Origin: JANPCX01 sp046049865
GTDB lineage: Bacteria > Pseudomonadota > Gammaproteobacteria > Burkholderiales > Burkholderiaceae_C
DNA: 6,917 nt
Assembly (NCBI GenBank): GCA_046049865.1
Contig: JBJOQO010000115.1
Location: forward strand, 1-6,917
Direction of reading: 5' to 3'
A program made the position numbers and the translations under genes. The notes under the pieces are model-generated. The model searched no databases. It was not told the origin of the DNA and saw only the letters and a program-made list of their open reading frames with translations. Positions 1-5,168 of the stretch are shown piece after piece; positions within the stretch are counted from its first letter, which is position 1; each line of letters begins with the position of its first letter.

Positions 1-272
1 CCTTGCCAGCCACCTTGCGAAAACTGGCTGAAGGCTTCTTTGAAGCCTGGGGTGGTGGTGACGTTGCCGTCTTTCCAAGACGACGGGTTCTTGTCGCCTT
101 CCCAGTTCAAAGGTGCCAACACTTCTTGGTTGAAGCGGGCCGACTCTTCCAGCACCGCCTGAGCGGTTTCCAGGCCAGCGTCTTCGAAACCAGGGAGCTG
201 GGCTATGGCGTCAAGTTGGGCCAGTTCCTTTATGCAGAACAGCATGTCTTTAAGAGGGGCGGTGTAGCTCAT
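1..272 (-). CDS. Acyl-CoA dehydrogenase, N-terminal part (gene runs off the left edge)
   Basis: Reading leftward from the ATG at 272-270, the frame stays open to the window edge and gives about 90 residues. It begins MSYTAPLKDMLFCIKELAQL and contains PGFEDAGLETAQAVLEESAR, NWEGDKNPSSW and TTTPGFKEAFSQF. This matches the short N-terminal extension plus the start of the helical N-domain of the long (about 600 aa) bacterial acyl-CoA dehydrogenases. Known for the family: FAD-dependent alpha,beta-dehydrogenation of acyl-CoA in the cytoplasm, with electrons passed to ETF. The FAD site and catalytic base lie outside the window, so chain-length preference cannot be read. The start is supported by an AGGAG at 279-283, six bases before the ATG. 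Standing right behind etfBA fits its role as an ETF electron donor. A terminator lies between it and etfA, so it may depend on read-through or on its own promoter. Confidence 0.88.
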   Translation of the reverse strand, partial: MSYTAPLKDMLFCIKELAQLDAIAQLPGFEDAGLETAQAVLEESARFNQEVLAPLNWEGDKNPSSWKDGNVTTTPGFKEAFSQFSQGGWQ

Positions 273-278
273 GGATGT

Positions 279-283
279 CTCCT
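279..283 (-). promoter_or_regulatory. Ribosome binding site of the acyl-CoA dehydrogenase gene
   Basis: On the minus strand AGGAG stands six bases before the ATG at 272-270. It fixes the start codon of this edge gene, whose frame could not otherwise be judged by length. Confidence 0.75.
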
Positions 284-314
284 GTCTTCTTTTTTGTGGG
301 CTGGGTGCGGCCTC

Positions 315-350
315 AAAAAAGCCCGTCATGCAGGGTAGGCAGTGACGGGC
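315..350 (-). terminator. Intrinsic terminator downstream of etfA
   Basis: Read on the minus strand, GCCCGTCA (350-343) pairs perfectly with TGACGGGC (328-321) across a 14-nt loop, and six T residues (320-315) follow directly. The loop contains TGC/GCA, which could close it further. A GC-rich stem with a T run is the classic rho-independent form. It begins 24 nt after the etfA stop codon, so it should end the etfBA transcript. The T run finishes only 42 nt before the start codon of the acyl-CoA dehydrogenase gene, leaving little room for a separate promoter; incomplete termination is possible. Confidence 0.8.
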
Positions 351-374
351 TGGTCTCTAAGCCATGAGATCAGT

Positions 375-1307
375 TCAAAGTGCCGCCAGCAACTCAGGCA
401 CTGCGGTGAACAGATCGGCCTCCAACCCATAGTCGGCGACGCTGAAAATCGGGGCCTCGGGGTCTTTGTTGATGGCGACGATGACTTTGGAGTCCTTCAT
501 GCCAGCCAAGTGTTGGATCGCACCGCTGATGCCGATGGCGACATACAACTGCGGCGCAACGATCTTGCCAGTTTGGCCGACTTGCCAGTCGTTGGGCGCA
601 TAACCAGCGTCCACCGCCGCACGGCTGGCACCCAAAGCGGCGCCGAGTTTGTCGGCCAGCGGCGTGAGCACCTCGGTGAATTTTTCGCTGCTGCCCAGGG
701 CGCGGCCACCAGAGACGATGACCTTGGCCGCGGTCAGTTCGGGCCTGTCGTTCTTGGCAATTTCACTGCCCACGAAACGGGACGATCCACCATCAGCGAC
801 AGCAGCAATCGACTCCACTGCAGCAGAACCACCCGTCGTTGCAGCCGGATCAAACCCCGTCGTGCGCACGGTGATGACTTTGGTGGCATCCAAACTTTGC
901 ACCGTGGCCACCGCATTGCCAGCGTAGATCGGGCGCTCAAAGGTGTCGCTGCTCACGACTTTGCTGGCGTCTGAAATTTGCGCCACATCCAGCAAAGCCG
1001 CCACACGGGGGGCGGTGTTTTTGCCGCTGGCTGTGGAGGGAAAGAGGATGTGGCTGTAGCCGGGGGCCAAGGCCAACACTTGGGCCGCCAAGGTCTCGGC
1101 CAAACCGTGGGCCAGTGCTGCCCCATCGGCATGCAGGACCTTGCTCACGCCAGCAATCGTTGACGCCGCTTGCGCAGCCGCCTGGGCGTTGTGGCCCGCT
1201 ACCAGCACGTGCACGTCGCCGCCGCACAAGGCCGCGGCGGCCACGGTGTTGAGCGTGGCGCCTTTGATGGAGAGGTTGTCGTGTTCAGCAATCACAAGTG
1301 CAGTCAT
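375..1307 (-). CDS. etfA: Electron transfer flavoprotein, alpha subunit
   Basis: The product has 310 residues, the usual length for bacterial EtfA. With EtfB it forms the soluble heterodimer that carries one FAD, accepts electrons from acyl-CoA and related dehydrogenases, and passes them to ETF-ubiquinone oxidoreductase at the membrane. The N-terminal half (about 1-185) is the nucleotide-binding-like fold. The C-terminal half is the FAD domain, with SGGRALGSSEKF at 199-210, GASRAAVDAGY at 226-236, QVGQTG at 242-247, the ETF-alpha signature LYVAIGISGAIQH at 254-266, NKDPEAPIF at 280-288 and DYGLEADLF at 292-300. The ATG follows the etfB stop codon by 2 nt, and AAGGTG inside the end of etfB can serve as ribosome binding site, so translation is probably coupled. 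Nothing is missing or broken. Assignment is firm; dehydrogenase partners beyond the neighbour are inferred. Confidence 0.97.
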   Translation of the reverse strand: MTALVIAEHDNLSIKGATLNTVAAAALCGGDVHVLVAGHNAQAAAQAASTIAGVSKVLHADGAALAHGLAETLAAQVLALAPGYSHILFPSTASGKNTAPRVAALLDVAQISDASKVVSSDTFERPIYAGNAVATVQSLDATKVITVRTTGFDPAATTGGSAAVESIAAVADGGSSRFVGSEIAKNDRPELTAAKVIVSGGRALGSSEKFTEVLTPLADKLGAALGASRAAVDAGYAPNDWQVGQTGKIVAPQLYVAIGISGAIQHLAGMKDSKVIVAINKDPEAPIFSVADYGLEADLFTAVPELLAAL

Positions 1308-1309
1308 GG

Positions 1310-2059
1310 TCAGATCACCTTGGCTTCGGTTTTGAGTTTGGCGACTAAAGTGGCGACATCAGGCACCTTCACACCGGCACCTCGTTTGGGCGGCTCGCTC
1401 ACCTTCAGTGTTTTGATGCGCGGGGTCACGTCCACGCCGAGGTCTGCAGGCTTGACGACATCAAGCTGCTTTTTCTTGGCCTTCATGATGTTCGGCAAGG
1501 TCACATAACGCGGCTCATTCAAGCGCAAGTCGGTGGTGATGACAGCAGGCAGGTTCAAGGCCAAGGTTTCCAGGCCGCCATCGACTTCACGCGTGACATG
1601 CACTTGCTCGCCCTGTACATCCACTTTGGAGGCGAAGGTGGCCTGAGGCCAGCCGGTGAGCGCGGCCAGCATTTGGCCGGTTTGGTTGCAATCGTCGTCG
1701 ATCGCTTGTTTGCCCAGCACCACGAGGCGGGGCTGTTCTTTGTCGACCAAGGCTTTGAGCAGTTTGGCCACGGCCAGGGGTTGCAACTCGGCGTCGGTTT
1801 CGACCAGGATGGCGCGGTCGGCCCCAATGGCCATGGCCGTGCGCAAGGTTTCTTGGCAGGCCGCGATGCCACAGGACACCGCGATCACTTCCGTGACCAC
1901 GCCCTTCTCTTTCAAACGCACCGCCTCTTCAATGGCAATTTCATCAAAGGGATTCATGCTCATCTTGACGTTGGCGATGTCGACACCGGTGCCGTCGCCT
2001 TTGACGCGCACCTTGACGTTGTAGTCCACCACCCGCTTGACTGGCACCAAAACTTTCAT
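1310..2059 (-). CDS. etfB: Electron transfer flavoprotein, beta subunit
   Basis: The product has 249 residues, standard for EtfB. This subunit binds AMP structurally and holds the recognition loop that docks onto acyl-CoA dehydrogenases. Visible family marks are KVLVPVKRVVDYNVKVRV at 2-19, MNPFDEIAIEEAVRLKE at 35-51, the nucleotide-binding stretch GKQAIDDDCNQTGQMLA at 116-132, and the ETF-beta signature region around 155-177 (VTREVDGGLETL...LPAVITTD). The docking loop RYVTLPNIMKAKKK spans 184-197; by comparison with human ETF, Leu188 should be the anchor leucine. The start is supported by GGAG at 2068-2071 (minus strand), eight bases before the ATG. It is the first gene of the etfBA unit, divergent from murI, with two candidate operators upstream. 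Intact and confidently assigned. Confidence 0.97.
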   Translation of the reverse strand: MKVLVPVKRVVDYNVKVRVKGDGTGVDIANVKMSMNPFDEIAIEEAVRLKEKGVVTEVIAVSCGIAACQETLRTAMAIGADRAILVETDAELQPLAVAKLLKALVDKEQPRLVVLGKQAIDDDCNQTGQMLAALTGWPQATFASKVDVQGEQVHVTREVDGGLETLALNLPAVITTDLRLNEPRYVTLPNIMKAKKKQLDVVKPADLGVDVTPRIKTLKVSEPPKRGAGVKVPDVATLVAKLKTEAKVI

Positions 2060-2078
2060 CGTTGAGACTCCGCTTGAG

Positions 2079-2093
2079 TTGACGTATACGTAA
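2079..2093. promoter_or_regulatory. Candidate LiuR-type (MerR family) operator upstream of etfB
   Basis: The plus strand reads TTGACGTATACGTAA, with the perfect palindrome ACGTATACGT at 2082-2091 in the middle. From memory, LiuR sites in beta- and gammaproteobacteria, which control branched-chain amino acid catabolism, have the form TTGACGT..ACGTAA; this match is not a computed score. The site lies about 20-35 nt before the etfB start codon. If etfB is transcribed from just upstream, it would sit at the promoter or early leader. Regulation of etfBA by LiuR is biologically sensible because isovaleryl-CoA dehydrogenase needs ETF. No -35/-10 pair could be named with confidence on either strand. 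Confidence 0.5.
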
Positions 2094-2163
2094 GGTTGAT
2101 TCTAGAGCGATATTCGCGGCTTGCCGTGCATTGTGAGCGGACAAGCATAGAGGGAAAACACCG

Positions 2164-2185
2164 AAATAGCACGATCGTTCTAATT
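2164..2185. promoter_or_regulatory. Candidate TetR-type (FadP-like) operator between etfB and murI
   Basis: Twenty-two bases form an inverted repeat centred on ACGATCGT (2171-2178), with 9 of 11 pairs matching. The core has the form TAG-n-ACGATCGT-n-CTA followed by an A/T-rich edge. Palindromes of this length and symmetry are typical of TetR family operators. From memory, it resembles the sites of FadP, the fatty-acid-degradation repressor of betaproteobacteria (TAGAACGATCGTTCTA-like). The site is 105-126 nt upstream of the etfB start and 135-156 nt upstream of murI. Direction of control is inferred from function: etfBA is the natural target, not murI. Confidence 0.45.
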
Positions 2186-2220
2186 TTTTAGGTGGCCATA
2201 CCAAATGCTTGTTGTTTCTC

Positions 2221-2254
2221 TGCTGTAGCTCCTGGCCCCAGCTCAGCGACAGCA
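2221..2254. repeat. Imperfect inverted repeat in the murI leader region
   Basis: TGCTGT (2221-2226) matches ACAGCA (2249-2254) as an inverted repeat, and AGCT at 2227-2230 can also pair with AGCT at 2240-2243, with a five-base bulge on the right arm. No T run follows on either strand, so it does not look like an intrinsic terminator. It lies 66-99 nt before the murI start codon and could be a leader hairpin or chance. Further on, GATAAT at 2261-2266 resembles a -10 box for murI, but no fitting -35 box is seen. Confidence 0.25.
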
Positions 2255-2319
2255 CAGGTCGATAATTCTTAAATGGCAGACACCAAGTTTGCCGCCTGAC
2301 CCAGACGCTCATCACACCC

Positions 2320-3204
2320 ATGAAACTTGACTTGCCAGCAGTGGCCTCGTTGTCGCAATCAGAAAAGAGCGCTCTGGGCAGCAAAGGCAGCCCGCGTATC
2401 GGTGTGTTCGACTCCGGCGTGGGCGGTTTGTCGGTTCTGCGCGCCATTCAACAAACCTTGCCCGAGGCCAACCTGCACTATTTCGCAGACTCTGGTCATG
2501 CGCCTTACGGGGAGCGCGACGACGCCTATGTGCTTGAAAGATCCAAGCACATCGCGGCGCACCTCATCTCCGCAGGCAACGAGGTTTTGGTCATCGCCTG
2601 CAACACCGCCACTGCGGTCGCGGCCGAGGCCTTGCGTCAAACTTGGCCACACATACCCATCGTGGGCGTGGAGCCTGGCATCAAACCCGGCGTTCTCGCG
2701 TCGAAGAATCATCGTGTAGGCGTCATGGCCACGAGCGGCACTTTGAAAAGCCAGCGTTTTCAACGCTTGCTCGCGTTGCACGGCCAAGGCACGCACATCG
2801 TTACCCAGGCCTGCACGGGCCTGGCCTTGGCCATTGAATCTGGCGACCTGCAGTCACCACAGATCCTGGAGTTGGTGCAACGCCACTGCGCGCCGCTGCG
2901 CCAAGCGGGTGTAGACACCGTGGTGCTTGGCTGTACCCACTACGCCTTTGCGCGCATCGCCATAGAGGAAACCGTCGGCCCCGGGGTGCAGGTGGTGGAC
3001 ACCGCAGAAGCGGTGGCACGCGAAACAAGGCGGCGTGTTCGAGACCACGTTGCCATGGCCTGCAGCTCAGATGCGGCGTTACCCGCCACTGCAGCCACCG
3101 CGTTACGACTGGAGAGCAGCGGCGATGTCGGAACATTGGTGCAGATCACGCAGCGCTGGCTGCCGCTGCAGCGCCTGCAACCGGCAAGTGGTCAACCTCG
3201 ATGA
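2320..3204 (+). CDS. murI: Glutamate racemase
   Basis: The product has 294 residues and converts L-glutamate to D-glutamate, the cytoplasmic supply for peptidoglycan precursor synthesis (used by MurD). The racemase core begins at residue 26 with RIGVFDSGVGGLSVLRAI. It continues with YFADSGHAPYGER (54-66), VIACNTATAVAAEAL (91-105), IVGVEPGIKPG (114-124), VGVMATSGTLKS (133-144) and VVLGCTHYAFA (201-211). The two catalytic cysteines are present as Cys94 (CNTA) and Cys205 (GCTH), with His207 beside the second, so the enzyme should be active. The first 25 residues are outside the usual core. ATG 2320 is chosen as the only ATG before the core, but no clear Shine-Dalgarno sequence precedes it, and GTG 2341 or TTG 2350 are possible. 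It is divergent from etfBA, and its TGA directly abuts the 3' end of the opposing tRNA-Leu gene. Confidence 0.96.
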   Translation: MKLDLPAVASLSQSEKSALGSKGSPRIGVFDSGVGGLSVLRAIQQTLPEANLHYFADSGHAPYGERDDAYVLERSKHIAAHLISAGNEVLVIACNTATAVAAEALRQTWPHIPIVGVEPGIKPGVLASKNHRVGVMATSGTLKSQRFQRLLALHGQGTHIVTQACTGLALAIESGDLQSPQILELVQRHCAPLRQAGVDTVVLGCTHYAFARIAIEETVGPGVQVVDTAEAVARETRRRVRDHVAMACSSDAALPATAATALRLESSGDVGTLVQITQRWLPLQRLQPASGQPR

Positions 3205-3296
3205 TGGTGCCCGGGACGGGGGTCGAACCCGTACGCCCCTTTTCAGGAAGCGGCGGATTTTAAGTCCGCTGTGTATACCAGTTTCACCACCCGGGC
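3205..3296 (-). tRNA. tRNA-Leu, anticodon UAA, with encoded CCA
   Basis: On the minus strand the 7-bp acceptor stem pairs GCCCGGG (3296-3290) with CCCGGGC, followed by discriminator A at 3208 and CCA at 3207-3205. The D-arm closes as GTG/CAC. The anticodon stem GCGGA/TCCGC holds the loop CTTAAAA, giving anticodon TAA at 3262-3260. A long variable arm (CGCTTC pairing with GGGGCG through G-U pairs) is the mark of a class II tRNA, as expected for leucine. The T-arm is ACGGG/CCCGT around TTCGACC. All arms are intact. It decodes UUA (and UUG by wobble). The gene stands alone, with DUF1178 some 400 nt upstream on the same strand. No separate terminator fits between it and the convergent murI. Confidence 0.97.
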
Positions 3297-3303
3297 GGTG
3301 GAT

Positions 3304-3318
3304 GGGTGATTGTCACCC
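3304..3318. repeat. Small perfect hairpin next to the tRNA-Leu 5' end
   Basis: GGGTGA (3304-3309) pairs with TCACCC (3313-3318) around a 3-nt loop. In the tRNA transcript this hairpin would lie in the 5' leader, ending 7 nt before the mature 5' end. It has no T run, so it is not a terminator. It may be a processing or stability element in the pre-tRNA leader; this role is inferred only. Confidence 0.4.
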
Positions 3319-3413
3319 AGAGCGTGAGCGCAGCCAGTTAACCTAGATCCGGCGGTTGGACGCGCCCGAGTGGGCTGTGATTCGGGATGATGGCAAGGGT
3401 GTGGCAGGGCTTT

Positions 3414-3431
3414 CGGACGGCATGCCGTCCG
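3414..3431. repeat. Perfect 18-bp palindrome
   Basis: CGGACGGCATGCCGTCCG reads the same on both strands with no spacer. As RNA it would fold as a 7-bp stem with a CAUG loop. It is not followed by a T run on either strand. It stands 11 nt from a second perfect palindrome in a region without genes. Confidence 0.6.
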
Positions 3432-3442
3432 CCTGCGGAACG

Positions 3443-3464
3443 ACCCACGCTTGCAAGCGTGGGT
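3443..3464. repeat. Perfect 22-bp palindrome
   Basis: ACCCACGCTTG is followed directly by its reverse complement CAAGCGTGGGT. As RNA or single-stranded DNA it would form an 8-bp stem with a TTGCAA loop. No T run follows, so an intrinsic terminator is unlikely. Together with the neighbouring 18-bp palindrome it makes a twin-hairpin unit typical of mobile or dispersed intergenic elements; that reading is inference. Confidence 0.6.
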
Positions 3465-3692
3465 GCGCCCTGCGAGGGAGACGACTCGGCGGCCTCAAGC
3501 CCGCAAGGAGGAGCAACGCCGCCAGCAACCCGAAGCACGGCTCAATCGGGTGCGTCGCGCTTTCACCCAACAGGTGATGGGCTTCGTGTGCGGAAATCTC
3601 AATGTTCATATGGAGTTGCAAGCGGAGGGAAGCGGTCAACTGCTGGATCTAGGGTTAGCGATTCGTTGAGGTGCTTATCCGTGCGCGGGCTC

Positions 3693-4205
3693 TCATTGCA
3701 GCGGTCCTTTGAGTGCTGTAGGAATCGGCAAACTCATCAGCTCAATGCCCTCTTCATGCAGCGCTTGTACCTCTTCTTGTGAGGCTTGCCCACGTATCGG
3801 GCGGTGCGGTTCTTCGCCATAGTGAATACGCCGCGCCTCCTCCGGGAAACGCTCGCCCACATCGGTGGTGTTGGCCATGACATGCTGCACGGCTCGAAGC
3901 CACAGGCTTTGTAAGGTGTGGTTCGACGCTTCAGTTTGCTGGGACACAGGTGCGACGGTGGCGCGCTCGCTCGAGGTAGGAGTGGCTGGCGAATTTGTAT
4001 GGCCTTGGGACACGACCGATTCTTGCGTCGGCGCAACGGCACCGAAGTTCAACCTCGGTGCACTGGGCAGCCGCTGAATCTCAGCGCTGCCACACAACGG
4101 GCAGGTGAGCAATCCGTTTTGGGTTTGTTGCGCCAGGTCGTCTTCGTGCGAGAACCAACCTTCAAATCGGTGGTCATGGGCGCAGCGCAGATTCAGTACT
4201 TTCAT
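3693..4205 (-). CDS. DUF1178 family protein with zinc-ribbon-like N-terminus
   Basis: The 170-residue product has the two conserved blocks of DUF1178. The N-terminal block MKVLNLRCAHDHRFEGWF is followed by CPLCGS, giving Cys8, Cys35 and Cys38 as possible metal ligands (His10 could join them). The C-terminal block, about 115-162, reads VGERFPEEARRIHYGEEPHRPIRG, then EEVQALHEEGIELMSLP. Between them, about 52-95, lies a low-complexity linker rich in Thr, Ser, Pro, Ala and Gln that looks disordered. There is no signal peptide or membrane helix, so it should be cytoplasmic. The molecular function of the family is not known to me. The start matches the family's usual first residues, although no Shine-Dalgarno sequence is visible; it lies 24 nt after the Nudix gene, so coupled translation is likely. 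It is the last gene of the nuo-linked series. Confidence 0.9.
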   Translation of the reverse strand: MKVLNLRCAHDHRFEGWFSHEDDLAQQTQNGLLTCPLCGSAEIQRLPSAPRLNFGAVAPTQESVVSQGHTNSPATPTSSERATVAPVSQQTEASNHTLQSLWLRAVQHVMANTTDVGERFPEEARRIHYGEEPHRPIRGQASQEEVQALHEEGIELMSLPIPTALKGPLQ

Positions 4206-4229
4206 ATCGCGATTGTCGGGCAGACGGCT

Positions 4230-4862
4230 TCAGCGTGCATCCGGCAAATTCACGGTTTGCTCGGAGACCTCTTGCCAAACCAAGGGCCAGCGACCCTCTC
4301 GCCACTGGCGCAACCACAACAAACCGATCAAAGTTTTGGCGTCTGTCAGTTCGCCGCTGCAGGCTTGCTCTTCCAGGGCTTCCAGCGTGCTGGTGCCAAC
4401 GTCCAAGAACTCCCCCTCATCCAAGTGACGATCACCCGCCGTCAATCCACGGGCGAACCACACCTCGATCCCTTCGTTGGAGTAGGCAATGGCGTTGTGC
4501 AAAATGCCAGCGCGCGCCCAGTGGCGGGCGCTGTAGCCGGTTTCTTCGCGCAGCTCTCGCGCAGCACACTGCATGGGCGGCTCGCCTGCGTCGAGTTTGC
4601 CTGCGGGAAACTCGGTCATGACGCGATTCAAGGGGTAGCGAAACTGGCGCTCGACCACCACACGGCCATCGTCCAGCAGCGGCACGATCATGACAGCGCC
4701 AGGGTGACGAATGTATTCACGCTGAGCCACTGCACCGCTGGGCAAGCGCACTTGGTCGCAGCGCACATCCAAAAAATGTCCTTGATAAACCTGCCGGCTT
4801 TCAAGCTGGGTTTCTCGCAGGTGGTGGTCCTGCGGGGCGGTGTCATTCACTGGGTCGGCCAT
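4230..4862 (-). CDS. Nudix hydrolase, ADP-ribose pyrophosphatase type
   Basis: The 210-residue product carries a perfect Nudix box (GX5EX7REUXEEXGU) from Gly88 to Tyr110: Gly88, Glu94, Arg102-Glu103, Glu106-Glu107 and Gly109. These glutamates bind the Mg ions for hydrolysis of a nucleoside diphosphate linked to another group. The upstream stretch HPGAVMIVPLLDDGRVVVERQFRYPLNR and FPAGKLDAGE, and the downstream AYSNEGIEVWFARGL, are typical of the ADP-ribose pyrophosphatase (NudF-like) branch, which cleaves ADP-ribose to AMP and ribose 5-phosphate. The exact substrate cannot be read from sequence. The start is supported by GAGGA at 4872-4876 and overlaps the end of the DUF2818 gene by 20 nt, so the two are probably co-transcribed and translationally linked. 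ADP-ribose comes from NAD turnover, a loose tie to the NADH dehydrogenase genes upstream. No defects are seen. Confidence 0.92.
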   Translation of the reverse strand: MADPVNDTAPQDHHLRETQLESRQVYQGHFLDVRCDQVRLPSGAVAQREYIRHPGAVMIVPLLDDGRVVVERQFRYPLNRVMTEFPAGKLDAGEPPMQCAARELREETGYSARHWARAGILHNAIAYSNEGIEVWFARGLTAGDRHLDEGEFLDVGTSTLEALEEQACSGELTDAKTLIGLLWLRQWREGRWPLVWQEVSEQTVNLPDAR

Positions 4863-5163
4863 CCCTGGACTTCCTCAAATAACGCCACACAAAACCCGGG
4901 AAGGCAAAAGTGACAAACAGGAAACCGAAGGCTGCATAAAACTCCCAGCCCTGTGCGTGGCGTTGCCCAAGGCGTGCTTCCAGAAGAGTCCCCAGGCCCA
5001 GGGTGATCCCCCACAGCAGCAGCAGCTCCAGCGCACGCCAGGCCAAAGCTTTGGGCGCACGGCGTGGTCCCAGCAAAAGAATACGTTCAGAGAAGAACGG
5101 CCAATTCGCGGCCAGCAAAGCCACCAGCAAGACGCTCCAGACCTCGCCTGTCATACCGGACAT
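4843..5163 (-). CDS. DUF2818 family small membrane protein, linked to nuoN
   Basis: The 106-residue product starts MSGMTGEVWSVLLVALLAAN and contains NWPFFSERILLLGP, characteristic of the DUF2818 family. Three hydrophobic segments are visible, at about 6-24, 42-62 and 77-92, ending in a basic tail (WRYLRKSRDGRPSE), so it is an inner-membrane protein. The frame is open to an ATG at 5205, but that start would add residues encoded within the end of nuoN. The ATG at 5163, 5 nt after the nuoN stop codon, gives the family's usual N-terminus; ATG 5154 is also possible. No strong ribosome binding site is present, suggesting re-initiation after nuoN. In my knowledge this family commonly follows nuoN in betaproteobacteria, hinting at a role in complex I assembly or stability, but no function is established. 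The end overlaps the Nudix gene by 20 nt. Confidence 0.88.
   Translation of the reverse strand: MSGMTGEVWSVLLVALLAANWPFFSERILLLGPRRAPKALAWRALELLLLWGITLGLGTLLEARLGQRHAQGWEFYAAFGFLFVTFAFPGFVWRYLRKSRDGRPSE
4872..4876 (-). promoter_or_regulatory. Ribosome binding site of the Nudix gene, inside the DUF2818 gene
   Basis: On the minus strand GAGGA lies nine bases before the ATG at 4862-4860. It confirms the start that creates the 20-nt overlap with the gene before it. Confidence 0.6.
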
Positions 5164-5168
5164 GAGAC

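Larger units (their letters stand above)
3297..3692. other. Gene-free interval between tRNA-Leu and the DUF1178 gene
   Basis: These 396 nt hold no gene I can support. Open frames exist on both strands (for example 3343-3639 minus and 3451-3669 plus), but they have no family motif and are rich in Arg, Pro, Ala and Gly, as expected from GC-rich non-coding DNA. The interval contains the hairpin at 3304-3318, the two palindromes at 3414-3431 and 3443-3464, and a short IR TCACC/GGTGA at 3564-3578. The part from about 3366 to 3600 resembles sequence I associate with short dispersed intergenic repeats of Comamonadaceae; that impression rests on memory. The tRNA promoter (minus strand) must lie here but no clear box pair is visible. 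No intrinsic terminator for the nuo-DUF1178 transcript was found, so rho-dependent ending or processing is possible. Confidence 0.6.

Noticed and set aside
342..974. Plus-strand open frame of 210 codons opposite etfA
   Set aside because: Shadow of etfA; no recognisable motif and it starts within the etfA-terminator spacer.
1598..2065. Plus-strand open frame of 155 codons opposite etfB
   Set aside because: Shadow of etfB with His/Gly/Asp-biased composition and no family signature.
2130..2144. ATTGTGAGCGGACAA, strikingly like the E. coli lac operator half and centre
   Set aside because: The right half does not complete the lac operator symmetry, and no LacI-type regulator or sugar gene is nearby; taken as coincidence.
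1944..2447. Minus-strand frame of 167 codons spanning the murI start, the spacer and the etfB start
   Set aside because: It overlaps the operators and the 5' parts of two solid genes, and its sequence matches no family known to me.
3205..3296. tRNA-Leu considered as an integration site for a genomic island
   Set aside because: The 3' end directly abuts an intact murI, and no integrase or duplicated tRNA 3' fragment was noticed in the window.
3414..3464. Twin palindromes considered as a terminator for the tRNA or the nuo-DUF1178 transcript
   Set aside because: No T run follows either stem on either strand, and both lie upstream, not downstream, of the tRNA in its direction of transcription.
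3343..3639. Minus-strand frame of 98 codons with a short Leu/Ala-rich run in the gene-free interval
   Set aside because: The hydrophobic run is short and the rest is Pro/Arg/Ser-rich; it passes through both perfect palindromes and looks like translation of a repeat rather than a membrane protein.
3451..3669. Plus-strand frame of 72 codons, basic N-terminal part
   Set aside because: It starts inside the 22-bp palindrome, has no ribosome binding site and no motif.
3918..4913. Plus-strand open frame of 331 codons opposite DUF1178 and the Nudix gene
   Set aside because: It runs antisense to two genes with clear family motifs, crosses their boundary, and shows no domain of its own; long antisense frames are common in GC-rich DNA.
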